From Selaginella tamariscina (lineage: Eukaryota > Streptophyta > Lycopodiopsida > Selaginellales > Selaginellaceae): 64,000 bases of DNA. The notes below the pieces were generated by a model. That model was not told the origin of the DNA and ran no database searches. It saw only the letters and a program-made list of their open reading frames with translations. Below, one piece after another: positions 25,325 to 37,764 of the stretch (the stretch's first letter is position 1; each line of letters starts with the position of its first letter). The stretch lies in assembly GCA_003024785.1 (NCBI GenBank), contig PUQB01000480.1, positions 115,110-179,109 on the forward strand, in the 5' to 3' direction. Both the position numbers and the translations under genes were made by a program.

Positions 25325-25983
25325 TCACTTTGGTGTTGCCCAAATTTGACGAACGATATCCTTGTTGAATAACGTACACGCCTGGAAAAACACAAGTTAA
25401 AACACACACGCACACACAAAGAGTGTAACTTACAAGCTTTTCACTTAAGCCAATTTTTGGAGATCCTGAAGCTGTCAACAATAAAATATTTGTTGTATGA
25501 GCTTACATATGCAAAGTTATGTATTGCATTATATTATTTAGTTATATAACGTTCCGTACTGCCCCCAGATTAAATGTATATTACATTAGCAAGCTTAATA
25601 CAAACTAGGAAGTTGTTCATATTTGATAATGGTTCTGTCAAGTGTGTGTGTGTCAGAGAGGGGGGGGGGGGGGGGACTTACCAATTCATATTATAGACTT
25701 ATGAGCTGAGTCAGTTATATAATAGCAGGAGCTAATTCATAGTTATAATACACAGTAGCTAACCTCTTTTATTGGCGACTTCTCGAGCTCCCTCAAATTC
25801 AAAATATAGTCCGCACGTTTGTCTCCAATTCCCTGTCAATAATTAAACGTCGTTATTAGAATTTTATTATTAATATTAAGGTTTACAGTTAAGCTTGGAA
25901 GTATTTAAGAAGATAACTCTGGAGTTTCAAGTGATAATAATTACCCGCAGAGCCAGTTCCTCCCTGTAATGAAAGAGTCAGTT

Positions 25984-26014
<31 letters not shown>

Positions 26015-27373
26015 CTGCATCCTTTGTTTAACACTTCAACGTATTCCTTTATCAAAGTATCCTGTATTTTTACCATCCAAATTGTTAGAAATAAAGACAG
26101 TTATCAAATAAAAGAAAGTAAATGATAAAAAAAGCAATAGTAGCATATTCGTTTTCTTATTTATTTATTATACGAACTTGTAATATTAAGATTGGTGTAC
26201 AAACATTCACTAGGTATATATATTCATGGCTGTTTGTATTAGTGTATAATACGTTCTATCCTTTTTGAAATGTTATAATTATCATAGGCGTAGCATATAT
26301 CTATCACTATCAGGACAGACACACACACACACACACGTTTGAATATATATGAAAGTAATGTGTATGTGTAGACAATCGAATAAAGATACCATAACATTGT
26401 AGCAGTGTATATACACCAGTATAAATGGATGCTAGCATGTATTTGTTAAATGCATCTAATGGAAGTACATCATATATATGGAAGACGGGTATATAAGTCT
26501 CAACTGTAAACATATACACTCAATTATATTATTATGATTAATATTATTATTATTTGAAATGAAGAAAATACCTGGGCAGCACGACTTGTAGAATTAGTTT
26601 CTGCAAAGGTGTTTTAGAATCACATGTTGGACTTTGAATGTCAGTTGATGGAAATAAATTAGACGAAAGTGGTGAAAGTGCTTCACGCAAGGAGCTTCCT
26701 AAACAACGTAGTTTTGCACTAAGTGGAGGTGAATCTCCTGTAAACAATATAAAATAATAAAATAATATAGCAAAATGTATACAAATATAATAGACGAACA
26801 CACACACACACAGATATATATATATGTATGGAGAGAGAGACTATAAACTATGCAGAAATCATATAACAAATCGTAAATTTATATACCGTAGCATAACACA
26901 CAATGTACATCATCGTATAATATAATAAGAAGCTAAATAAACACAAGAGTACCTGGTAAGGATTTCCTTAAGTTAAAAGATTTGTGCGCTGTGGAGAAGA
27001 ACTTGGTACTACATTCTCTTTTTGATGGTCCATGTCGTCTGGAAGGACAAAAGTATTTCAGAAAATAATGTATGTAGTAGTATTAATACTGATATTATAA
27101 CAAGTAATATATGATACTTTACACAGATGAAACATCATGGCTTAAAATATTATAACGCTAACATTTAATAAAAATAGAAAAAGAGGATAGACAAACCTGA
27201 TGTAGGAGCACAAGAAATGAAATTATGAAGGTTTGCATTCGATGGAGAACTTAAACTCTTTCTCCTTTTTCTGCTTCACATCGTCTGCAAAAGAGAAACA
27301 TGCTAGGATGTATATTATGTATGTTTATTGAGACTCTGTCTCTCTGTCTGTCTGTCTGTCTCCCCCCCCCCCC

Positions 27374-27404
<31 letters not shown>

Positions 27405-29719
27405 CTGGTATGGATTCCCCGAGAGCATAAGAGACAGTGGGCTCAGAAGGGAACTCATCGTAATGAATATGAAAATCCTTCAGGCTTCGAACTGTATGAC
27501 TGCAAGAAAGAAATTTATGTATATCCACGTATATATGCATGGTGTACATTCACAATCTGCCTGTAAATATAGAGACGTACCTGATTTTCTTACGACTCTT
27601 AAGCAGTGAGGAAGGCTTCGGCGTGCAAACCTTAGCAGGAGACTTTTCACAAGTTTTACCCTTTTCCTCACGCCATGCACGTAGTTTTGCCTCCATGTCA
27701 ATCTTTCGACTACTAACTGGAGTTTCTACAAACTTGTTGATTATTTGCCTCGACTTTGCTGCAAGATTTAGCGTATGATTGGCCTCTTGGTGTGCACCTG
27801 GGTTCTGATCAAGAAAAGCAAAAAAGCATTTAATTTACAATACAAGCTTATATGCATTATACAAACACACGCGATATTATATACAGATGTGCATATATGC
27901 ATTGATATATGTATAAGTTACCCATTTAAAATTAATTGCAAGTCATAATATTCAGTAATGGGTATATTATACGCATGCACATAATACATCCAATATACAT
28001 ATATAATGAATGTAACCACATACACACTCACGTGTATATACATACTCTAAAGCATACCTACATGTATGAACATCCATATCAATTCTAGACAAGAACTTGG
28101 GTTCTATTGCAATAGTTCATTAAAAAACCACTTAACATAACATACAAACTCGGATCAAGTATGCATGTCTCTGGAGATAAATGCATGCATACATAAACAT
28201 ACATGTTTTCTACTGTACGAACTGGATATACTCATCAACAGGACCGCTTAACATAGCATATAAACAAATGTTCATGTATATGATGTACATAAAATTATAT
28301 GTATATTATATGACACATATATGTAGTGCACATACATACCAGACAGGCAATCATAAGAGCACAGCTAGTTCCACCAAGAGAGTCTTGCAGGATTCTTGTC
28401 AACTTGCTGTCCCTGTAAGGAATCCTCGTCTCATTCGAATTAAGAGCATTAATCACGTTCGAAAGTGCAAATAAAGATTGATTAATCCTACTGCTTTCTG
28501 CTAAACGCACGCCATCGTTCCCCGATCTCCTGTTATCCTCATTACCTGTTTAAACGATCAATATCAATATATAGATCAGTATACATTATATATACTTATT
28601 GTACATATACATGTAATAGTTACATAATTATATTAGCATTGTCTTAATACCTGCAAGGTCGATAAGATTGAGTTTCCCGACGGCCATCTTGTCAATGCTA
28701 TCCAGATCTCCCGTTGCTACTGTGACGGTCAGCACAGCATGACTCCGGCTAGAAACGTCGTTCAACCCTGTTTGACCAACTTTCCGGCGTGAACAACCTT
28801 TGAAGTACACGGCTTGAAATTCATTAAGATCTCTGACCCGAACCTGTCTAAAGACTATGAGCTTCTAAGCCTCTATATTATACGTATATGTAGATGTGTA
28901 TATGTTTATAATGAGATATTTAATAAAAACAAACTTGTGATAGTCCTCGGAGTTGAATGCGACCATTAGTATCTTCTAACACGCTGATCTCTGACTTTTG
29001 TACAAGAAGGTCATAACAACGGTCCATATATATCTCATAATAAGAAACTTCAACAGTTGCCTCCACTGCATTGGCCACTGAAAGAATTTGTTGTATGGAT
29101 AGAGGAATGAGACCTTCCTCTCCCGCTATACCCTGACAATAATGTTTAAGTGTGTGTGTGTACGTATATATAACAAACATTATGTTTTGATGATATAGAA
29201 CTATATGAAGGACTACTTGATAGTTTTTACCTGCATCGTGTGGGTTTTTCCACTGCCAGTGGCACCATAAGCAAAAACTGTTGCATTGCATCCCCGGAAC
29301 AAGATAGGAAGAACTGGTTCAAGCTCCATTCTAAATATGTAGCTAATATGGTCTTCTTCTCCGTAGCAGAAGTCCAAATTATATGTTTCTTTGCGCCTAT
29401 AAACACCAATAATGTGAATTTGTGTGTGGTGTCTACATTTCCTCTCTGAGATGATTATCACTCAGGCATATACATTATATGCGAAAATTCTAATTTTTGA
29501 TGGAATAACGTACCCGCAAATGTCATTCTTTACATGAAGAACGCATTCACAATCCCGACGTTTGTCAATACATAGACACGAGCTGTTACCTTCTTCCGTG
29601 CTGAGAAATGGCCGTATTCTGCACACAACCCGGATTTTCGAGCTCGGGGTGTTCTTTGCTACTCTTGCCGGTGTCCCGAGCAGGGACCTGCTCGGCGTCC
29701 GAACCCTAGGGCTCATCAT
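25325..29719 (-). CDS. Kinesin-10 family motor (KIF22/KID-like), frame breaks in the tail
   Basis: Chromosome- or spindle-associated kinesin. Exons on the minus strand: 29719-29514, 29396-29231, 29132-28935, 28843-28651, 28545-28340, 27804-27581, 27499-27405, 27284-27197, 27038-26953, 26737-26572, 25963-25945, 25832-25764, 25471-25434, 25381-25325. Exons 1-5 (969 nt, in frame) encode the N-terminal motor: VVCRIRPF, P-loop [12 protein letters not shown], switch I NDVSSRSH, switch II LIDLAG, then [16 protein letters not shown]. Exon 6 gives the neck, NPG...AAKSR. Exons 11-14 encode a helix-hairpin-helix, [16 protein letters not shown] ... IGLSEKL, which is why I place it in kinesin-10. Exon 8 needs one base fewer (A5 run at 27266-27270), exon 9 one more (27019-27023), and exon 13 one more (25454-25458). 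The start is the first ATG of an ATGATG pair. Shares its upstream region with metallothionein 1. Confidence 0.88.
27340..27405. repeat. Compound microsatellite at a kinesin 5' splice site
   Basis: On the minus strand the exon ending ESIPG runs straight into a GT run, then a GA run, then a G run and GACA repeats. The donor GT is one of several equivalent GTs, so its exact position is ambiguous. Confidence 0.85.
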
Positions 29720-30151
29720 CCTGCTCAATCTATAGAAAGCTCACAATATTATACATATGCAAACACACGCACGCACGCACACACACGAGACCTACGAGAA
29801 AATTGTGAACAAATCCGGAAATTTGTAGAAATCCTTGCGGTGTTTTCCCAAAGAATGGAAGAACTGGGGATTTGAGAGAAGGATCTGAAGGCGATCTGAT
29901 CTGCTCGGTGCTTCTTTCGAAGAACCCTAGAAACAGAGGAAGATCTAGCCGTTACAGCCTAGTGATTTGAATTCCAAACGCGCGACCTCCGACACGTGGC
30001 AGATGCCACGTTTTGGCATTTGGACGGTCAGATTCGATGGTTTAATTTTAGTGGTAAGCCTAATCCCATTTTTGTGGTATTAAAGCAAGTGAGCTCCCTT
30101 CTCTTGTTCATATTTCTCTTTGTGTGTTCTTCTTCACTATAGTGTATTATC
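29720..30151. promoter_or_regulatory. Shared upstream region of kinesin (-) and metallothionein 1 (+)
   Basis: The two start codons are 432 bp apart and point away from each other. A CACGTG G-box lies at 29993-29998. On the kinesin strand GTAACGGC (AACGG at 29949-29953) matches the core of the mitosis-specific activator element known from plant G2/M genes. Both are short motifs, so function is inference. Confidence 0.45.
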
Positions 30152-30692
30152 ATGACACGCACCGAAGCATGTGGATGTGGTAATCCATGCCCCTGTGGTG
30201 ACGCTTGCAAGTATGTTTGTGTATGATGTAAATTATTTTTTTAATTTATTTTTTTCTTTTAAATGTTAGATGTGGAGAGAAATCTACCGCAGCTACGGTA
30301 ACTCCTGAGAAATCTACTGGTCTCGCCGGCGCTACAGAGACTTCCTCTTCGTAAGTTGGAACAATTTTAAATGCTTGTTTTTACAATTTATTTTATTTAT
30401 TTATTTTTTATTTAGCCATACTTCCTTTTGTGGATGCGGAGAGAAGTGTGAATGCAACCCATGCTCCTGCTCCAAGGTAAACATTTAATTTGGATTTAAT
30501 TTTTATCTCATAAATTACTTTTATTTTATTATTTATTTATTTTTTTCCTCATAAATTACTTTTTCTATTTTTTGAATTTTTTTTATTTATTTATAAAGGT
30601 GAATGCGTCTGGGGGCATTCTGCAAGTGTGGTAGTAACTGTCAATGTGGGACTGCTTGCTCCTGCCCCAAGCCAGCCTTTACTACGGCGTGA
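30152..30692 (+). CDS. Plant metallothionein-like protein, three Cys clusters
   Basis: Small cytosolic metal-binding protein. Exons 30152-30210, 30270-30350, 30416-30476 and 30599-30692, all GT-AG, with the first three adding to 67 codons in phase. Cluster 1: ACGCGNPCPCGDACKCGE. Then a Ser/Thr/Ala linker without Cys. Cluster 2: CGCGEKCECNPCSCSK. The last exon opens VNASG and is printed out of frame after a run of five G (30611-30615); with one G fewer the frame runs FCKCGSNCQCGTACSCPK to a TGA at 30690. An internal splice acceptor before 30627 is an alternative. Cys-x-Cys spacing is that of metallothioneins, but three clusters instead of two is unusual for the common seed-plant types. Next to metallothionein 2 on the same strand. 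Confidence 0.82.
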
Positions 30693-32110
30693 ATAGCGTT
30701 TCCATCTTTTTAATTTGTCATTTCTGTTTTAGTAATATAAAGCTGTGTTTTATATATCATTTTCATATGGTGGTGTAGTTAATTATATTTTAATGAATTT
30801 TTAAGTGTCAAATATAGTCAAATTTGGATATAAATCTTTAATATTAAAATAGTATAGTATTTAATAGTATAGTATAGTATTAAATAGTATTTAAATATCA
30901 CACATGTTGTACCTGCATAAGGACACGTCCACGGTTCGAATCGGTTGCAGAGTCATTTTTAATAGAAATTTGGCGAGACATCACAGGCCACACTGAAAAC
31001 CATGTGACATCTATACAATCGTGCATTTTTGTTTCATTGCATTTTGTCATCTTACCAAAATCATATATATATTTTTTGACGTGTTTGTACACACCCACTT
31101 ACGTACAGACAACACATAAACAGGATATATTACAAAGGATTACACATAATTGAGCCCGTTAAGTCACCTTGCAACTTTCGTTTCCCTGGTCTTTGTCGCT
31201 ATTCACAATTGACCTCCCCACACAAAGTGACTGTATTCATAATTTAAATTATATATATATAAAATATGACATAAAACATTTGTATATATTTAGATAGCTA
31301 TTCAAAACAACATTCAATGGATGGTTTAAAAAAAATTCAATATAGTGCAAGGAGAGTGCTAATTCCAACATACTTCATTTAAAAATACGATATATTTTTT
31401 AATGTTAAACCTTAGTACCTCATATCCGTAGCTCATCCATCTCTATATATTTCTTCCCACACCTGCAAACAAGTAAGTATACACACACATATATAATATA
31501 TTATTGTTCTATGATAAACCACTTGATACACCCAGACATCACACACAACACAGGTGTTTGAGATATCAATTTATATACACAGGAGATATTTTTATTACTA
31601 GATTTAGCAAATAAACAAAGTAGTACAAAATACGTATTCACGTATAAAGTATTTAGTACATAGTACCTGAAGTATTCTTCATTATGAAGTCAACTAAACT
31701 TAAACAGTTGAAGGATCAACCGTTGATTCAGTATCTCTAAAGATACCTAGTCAGATACCAGATGTAGCCATTATTGGAACCTGAAGTGACAGTCATTTTC
31801 ACTTTGTCGTGCAGCCGTACATCGACGAATAAAAAACTGCCACGGAAGTCTGAGCCCACCGCCACACCGGTTTACCCGGTAAGTCGCCTCTTCGTAGCCA
31901 GAAATGTCCACTCTAAACCGCCACGTGGCTATATTGGCATCTTACATAGAACTACCGTTTCCAGCCGGTGGGCTCCTTGTGACCGGATGTACCCGGTGGA
32001 ATCACCGGTTGACAAATGCATAAATTGGGGATTGTCACACGGTATTTTTCAGAGCTTTCTAAACACTCGAGTCTGTTTCTTCTTCTGTGTTTCTACAAAG
32101 TCTAGGAAGT
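30693..32110. other. Spacer between the metallothionein genes
   Basis: No separate gene. A 129-codon open stretch at 31774-32163 overlaps metallothionein 2 exon 1 in another frame and has no motif. The last ~350 bp are GC-richer and probably hold the promoter and leader of metallothionein 2, with a CACGTG at 31922-31927. Confidence 0.55.
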
Positions 32111-32573
32111 ATGTCTTGCGGAAACTCCACGTGCAAGTGCGGATCGAACTGCGCCTGCGGTAGCAGCTGCAAGTGAGTAAATATGTCTATGTTCTTGTGT
32201 ATGCGTGTGTGTGTTTGAATTTCATTGATTAAATTTCAAATTTTCAAATGCTGTGTTTAAATTTTTGAAATTTATTTGGCGGTTTTCAAGTTATTAATCC
32301 TCTTGTTATTCCAGATGTCGCTCCTTGGATGAGAGCAGCCTGATGATGAAAGAGGCTGCAACCGACATGAGGTGAGGAATTCTCTTATAAATTTTTTACA
32401 ATTATAGAATTAATTATATATAAATCTAATTTTGTTTAAAAATATACAGCTTGGGCAGCTTCGTCTCGGCCTCGTCTGGGTCTGCTGAGGACAACTACAC
32501 CCTTGCCCGTGAGGACAATGGATGCAAGTGCGGAGCCAACTGCAACTGCGACACGTGCAGCTGCCACAAGTGA
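32111..32573 (+). CDS. Plant metallothionein, two Cys-rich domains
   Basis: Clean 80-residue protein from exons 32111-32172, 32315-32371 and 32450-32573 (243 nt in total, in frame). N-terminal domain: MSCGNSTCKCGSNCACGSSC followed by KCR. Then a 40-residue linker without Cys (DESSLMMKEAATDM..., AEDNYTLARED). C-terminal domain: GCKCGANCNCDTCSCHK and stop. Two Cys clusters separated by a long linker is the classic plant layout for buffering Cu, Zn or Cd. No frame damage, unlike its neighbour. The 5' splice position after the first cluster (TGC AA|GT, next exon A TGT) is the same as in metallothionein 1, supporting a common origin. Confidence 0.9.
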
Positions 32574-33257
32574 AATACATATATATATATAATAATATTC
32601 CCAAGCATCTGCGGGACTAGTGTATAGCAGAATGTGAGGGAAAGAAAAGGCTTTGTCATTTCTCTTTGTCATTCCTCTCTGTGTGTATACTTTAATATAA
32701 TAATAATCTTTAGAAATATCTTATCCAATGTTTAGGAGGTTTAACTCATATTGTCAACGGTTTTAATTAAATCCAAACACTTGAATCCAAAAGATATCTA
32801 GTGTAGGTGTGGTTATGATATTTAAACGCACACACAACATGGACTTTCTGAAAGAAAATTTAATTAACGAGTCCCTGGGGCTACACATAACTCCAAAACA
32901 CATCTCGTGTAGGTGTTCATATCTCACACACACGCACACGCAAGCACGCACGCGCTGGAGTGTCATCGTCGAACCATCTTAATCTTATTTAAGATAGAAC
33001 GCACACACACATACACATATATATATCGTCTTTCTTTATATATACTTGAAAACGACATTTATATATACAACTTGTTATTACGAGTACATGTTAAGTTTAT
33101 AACATAAAATATAGATGGTCAGACCGTTCCAAATCTCACCGTTCAAAGAGTTCACCGTCCTTAGTGAATAAATAAAGATAACCATTAAAGGTTTTTTAAA
33201 CAATAAAGGTCATCGTGTTTTTAGGGCAGGAACAGGGGTTTAGGGTTCGTAGGAAAG
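32574..33257. other. Spacer between metallothionein 2 and PIG-C
   Basis: Probably the 3' UTR of metallothionein 2 at the left and the leader of the next gene at the right. CA/CG-type dinucleotide run near 32928-32956. No gene. Confidence 0.55.
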
Positions 33258-33548
33258 ATGGAGAGAAGGAGATGGAAGAAGGTGGTTTATGGCGGAATGC
33301 AGGAGGGATATGGCGACAATTACACGGATTCGTCCTTCTTAGAAGGAATGGTGATGAATGCTAATCTAGTGAGGCGCGATTTCTGGACTACACTCCTTGA
33401 TTCAGTTGTCATTTCACAATACCTATCCGTTGTTGCCATCATTGCCAGCGTCTGGACGTATACCCTCAATCTACGCCTCCCTGCAGGTGCGTGTGCGTGT
33501 GTTTTGTGTTTTATGCATAAATATATGCATGTGTATGGATGTATAACC

Positions 33549-33579
<31 letters not shown>

Positions 33580-34710
33580 GGCGGAGAGAGACAGCGTAAC
33601 TAGGAAGAGGACCCATATATATCACTGTGATAATCACAGAGGGTCAAATTGTACATATACAAACTATGTATATTTGTGTGCACGTCTCTCTCACACAAAT
33701 ACACGTATATACGTATATACGTGTATATATGAATACACAAGCACAGTTCTAAGTCATCGCTTGGCTAAACAAATTGTGCATATATGCATTTGTGTAACGT
33801 GTGTGTTGCAGGTACGCTCTTGGTACTGGACGCATTTTTCCTGTCATCCGGATTCTGTATATGGGTTTTAACCATCTGGCCGATCTCGTTAGAGCTACTC
33901 ACGAAATATATCATCAATCTTGTCTATTTTGTTTGTGCTCTGTACATCATGACCCCCATTTTTCACACCCTTACCAGGTACGTGTGCGCGTGGTGTGTTT
34001 ATGGATATGCATGTTGAAGTAGATATATCTAAACTGTATACAGGTCCATTAGCTCCGACACTATCTGGGCTTGCACAACTTGTTTAATGCTTGTCCACGT
34101 CTTCTTTCACGACTACACCTGCTGCTTTCAGAATGTCAACCAATCGTCTTCCAAGTACGTATCACAGAATCACATACATGCACGCACCCACGCAGGCACA
34201 CGTGTTTGTGTATGCATATATACTAATATGGTGCTCAGGTCAATCAAAGGTGGTTTAGGTGGTTCTTCATCATCTTCTGTACTCTCCAACATATCATTGC
34301 ACGCATCCATTGTTTCATCGGTACTCATAGCATCAAGGCTCCCATCACGAAACCTTGTATTTGCAACTATGCTCTTCTCTCTCGAGTTCTTTCTTCTCTT
34401 CCCATTCATAAGCTGCTCAATAAAGGTGAGCGCCCCCCCCCTCTCTATATATGTTTCAATGTATTAACTATGTGTTTAAATGAAGAGGTCGTCATTGAAG
34501 CTCCACGTGGCTCTTTCGATGGGACTTTTATGTGTGGGGCTGTGTCTATTGTTGCCGTTAAGTGGGTTGGCTTTCTATGCACTCTTGTTGGCGGTGCTGT
34601 TTGTTACATTTGTGTGTCCTTCTTGGTTAGTGAGGATACAGAAGTATAAGTTTGAGATTAATGGGCCTTGGGACGAAGCTAAACTATGCTTTGATATTGA
34701 CGGAACTTGA
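33258..34710 (+). CDS. PIGC: GPI-GlcNAc transferase subunit C (PIG-C/GPI2)
   Basis: Membrane subunit of the ER complex that moves GlcNAc from UDP-GlcNAc to phosphatidylinositol, the first step of GPI-anchor synthesis. Five exons, 33258-33486, 33812-33977, 34044-34154, 34239-34425 and 34486-34710, total 918 nt or 305 residues, close to the usual size of about 280-300. Family motifs in order: [76 protein letters not shown], and at the end [20 protein letters not shown]. Many hydrophobic segments between these fit a multi-pass protein. All splice sites are GT-AG and phases agree; no indels. The phytocyanin at the window start looks like a client of this pathway. Confidence 0.95.
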
Positions 34711-35539
34711 CAAGGTCAGCTTATATGTCTGTATATGTTTTGTGTATCTATGTAACATTAACCTTTACATCTATTACAATATCATTATTTCCCTCCCGAA
34801 CTGCATCTTTTAGATATATATTTTTACAATGATAAACAGGTTCATATGGATTCACTACAATCTCTCTCTCTTATACTGAGAAATTTATATTCTGTGCATA
34901 TTGTGATAATATTGTGTAAAAAATAGATCTAGTGCTGGGACAAATATACATGTATACATGTATATATATATTTTATCCAAATAAATTTAGCTCTACGTTT
35001 ACATAATCATGCAAATTTGCATTGCAAGACTCTTTACATGTGTTGAGAATCTTCACATATAGAACTTCTTACACGCACGCGCACACACGTGTTTAATACT
35101 TCATACTGATAACCAAATAAATCCATGTACATGTTCAAGCGGATATGGATATTCCCATCGTGTGGCTGGGGGTGAGGGGAGAGAGAGATGTAAATATACA
35201 TATTTGCATTCACTTTAAAGCTTTTGAGCATTATCATCCAGTGGAGCCATAAAAGCTTAACAGATTGAGCAGATGTTATACAATACGAACTGTTAGTAAA
35301 GTGTGGTTTCGATAATGTATATGTAAGGTAACATAAATACAGAAGTTAATCATGATATAATTCTGAAATTCACTACTAGCCTTAAAATATATCATGGCCT
35401 TCGTATTTAACTGTAATTACCTTATAGTATATTTCTACATTATAAATATATCATATATTAATGGATTACATTGATACACGTTAATAGAGGATACAGCTAA
35501 GTTTTCTCTAATAAGATAGTAAGCTTTTCCAGATGACGC
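34711..35539. other. Spacer between PIG-C and oleosin
   Basis: AT-rich, no gene seen. The left part should contain the PIG-C 3' UTR. Confidence 0.5.
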
Positions 35540-35568
35540 CACGTGGGAGTTTCAGCTTCTTATATAAG
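35540..35568 (+). promoter_or_regulatory. Oleosin promoter: G-box/ABRE and TATA box
   Basis: GCCACGTGGG holds CACGTG at 35540-35545, the core of ABA-responsive elements common in oleosin promoters. TATATAAG at 35561-35568 lies 94 bp before the ATG, a normal distance. The same region near the third oleosin copy keeps the G-box but lacks the TATA box. Confidence 0.65.
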
Positions 35569-35661
35569 CACCTCCAAAACCAGGTTAGCTAAACAAATCT
35601 CTTGTGTGTGCTCTTAATTAATCCATTATTTTCTGTTAATTAATCAAGCTTAAGCAGAAAG

Positions 35662-36262
35662 ATGGCAGAGGGTCATGGGGTGATCTACAGTATCCAGCAG
35701 AAATCTCCATCGTCCAATAAGCTTCTGGGATTGGTCACTTTGGCCACAGCAGGAATCGTGACCCTTGTTCTTGGGACAGTGACTACGGGAGCAGTTGCGT
35801 TAACCTTGCTTCTTGCCACTCCTGTATTTCTTTTCTTTAGCCCCATCCTCGTCCCTATTGGAATCCTGGTTAGTTATATATTTAATATATAATTATAGCT
35901 ATATATATGTATATTATGGTTGGTTAGTTATATATATAATATTTTATATGTGTATATATGTATGAATATTCTGTTGGAATTCTGGGTGGTTATAGACGTG
36001 AGTGTGTGTGTATACACATACACATACATATACGTTTGATGACGCAATTTGTTTACAGATAGCACTTACTATTGGAGGGTTCTTATTTGCAAGCACAGTT
36101 TTTGTTGCATTCTGTTCTTTTGTTTCATGGGTGTTCAATTATCTGCGTGGAAAGCGGCCTGTGGGAGCGGACAGGATCGAATCTGCTAAGCACACTATTG
36201 TGGACATGGCGTCGCATGCAACTGGGTTTTTGCATTCTAAGGCACACGAGGTTGCACATTAG
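35662..36262 (+). CDS. Oleosin
   Basis: Structural protein of lipid-droplet surfaces. Exons 35662-35868 and 36059-36262 give 136 residues. Polar N-terminus (MAEGHGVIYSIQQKSPSSNK), then a long uncharged hairpin of about 70 residues with the diagnostic proline knot P-x5-S-P-x3-P read as PVFLFFSPILVP, then a Gly/Ala/Val-rich return arm (TIGGFLFAS...). The C-terminal amphipathic part is rich in Lys, Arg, Asp and His (YLRGKRPVGADRIESAK...HEVAH). The intron falls shortly after the knot. The start is the only in-frame ATG before the hairpin. Two degraded copies lie at 40.2 and 51.0 kb, so this is the likely functional member. Confidence 0.95.
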
Positions 36263-37440
36263 TGCATAGAAGTGAGATTTTATTAAAAATAAATTTTTAC
36301 TTTATTTTGTATTTATTTTTCGGGTATTTTAATGTTAATAGTATCAAATAAAATAATTTAAGTTTTAAATAGTTATATTTTTAAGTATTTTCTGCTGTTC
36401 CTGGTTTTAAATGTTAAGGAAAATATTAATAAAATATTTAATAATTTAATTTATGTGAGTTCAATTTAATTGAATAAAAGTATACTCGTAAGCTCCCATC
36501 TGCGAGCGATAATAATGAAGGATTTTTAGTTTAAAATATCTATTCAATATAATTATTAAAAAAAGTTAATATAATGTGTATTATAATAATATCAAAATTT
36601 TAAATATCTATAAAGTATTCTTTGTAGAAATATTTAATATCATATCTAATTTGATGATGATGATGATGGCAATTGTGCATATTTTGACGTAATCATCAAA
36701 ATAAATTAAAAAGAAGAATTATCTTAACTAATTAGTGTAAATATCATGTTATATAAAAATAATGAAAGTATATATACATAATTTTTATTATTTCCCTACA
36801 ACACCTGTATGTACATAATTTAGTAAATATAAACATCAGTGACATTAAGATTGTTTTTATTATTTATATAAAAATTAAAATAATAAAGTTTAACCAAGTG
36901 TTGAGCACATTAGTGCTTAACAACATTATATTATTTGAAGTATATAAAATTATTATCATACGTCACGAAATTATTTTTAACAAATATTATGATAGACTTT
37001 TTAAAATTATTATATTGTGTCCTCAACTTCGTTCACATCCACGTACAACGTACAGACAAACATAAGTGTGAACAATATATATACGTCCTTGACTAATAAT
37101 TTCTAACATCTATATTATATAAAGATAATCCATTCTTTAAATAAATTCTTTATAAGATATAGATATAAAAAATACAAAGGAATATTGTACACATATTCTA
37201 AAGTTTGAATCTACAAAGAATTTTGTTCATTGATAACTTGTGATGTTACATTACACATTATACACAATTCATAATTACAAATATAATATACTTCATATAA
37301 ATTTCTTAGCTAAAGTCTAACTAGTGTTAAATAAATTATTTTAGCAAGTTCACATTTAAAATCATATGTCTAGAAAACTTAAATTTAAAATTAATTTGGA
37401 TAAATAGAGAAAAAATTTAATTTAATTTGGCTCCATGTGT
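36263..37440. repeat. Oleosin 3' flank, copy 1 of a duplicated block
   Basis: The part 36480-36960 matches in the same direction the DNA after GHR (about 44460-44940) and after oleosin copy 3 (about 51850-52330), with the landmark CAACACCTGTATGTACA and ATAAACATCAGTGACATT. The part about 36970-37440 matches in reverse orientation about 52330-52740 and 44960-45190 (CCTCAACTTCGTTCACATCC here, its reverse complement at 52640). No gene. Confidence 0.7.
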
Positions 37441-37764
37441 ATATTGTGTTTACGTGAACATCGTAATATAATATGAAAGTAAGTAAAGCTAACTTCCCTT
37501 TGTATTAGTGGTAATTAATTAAAATTAAATTAATTGGCAATTACTAAAAACTAAGAAAAAAAATATATTAAGAAATTATATATATCAAATCATATATATA
37601 AACGAATGATATCAAGGTCTTTCCCTTTATATCTAAATACATATAAAATTATTAAAATAATTAACTTAATTAACTATGATTAAATAGGCTACCCAAGCAG
37701 GTTAAGGAAAATAACAGCTGTATTGATATTCCTCCTCTTCTGGCGGGAATAAGTAATTGAAAAA
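37441..37764. other. AT-rich spacer
   Basis: No gene or element recognised before the LTR fragment. Confidence 0.45.

Noticed and set aside
27361..27375. Poly-C tract as a possible regulatory G-quadruplex
   Set aside because: A plain homopolymer within a microsatellite; no spaced G-run pattern.
31774..32163. 129-codon open frame upstream of metallothionein 2
   Set aside because: Overlaps metallothionein 2 exon 1 in another frame and lacks a motif; likely promoter and leader.
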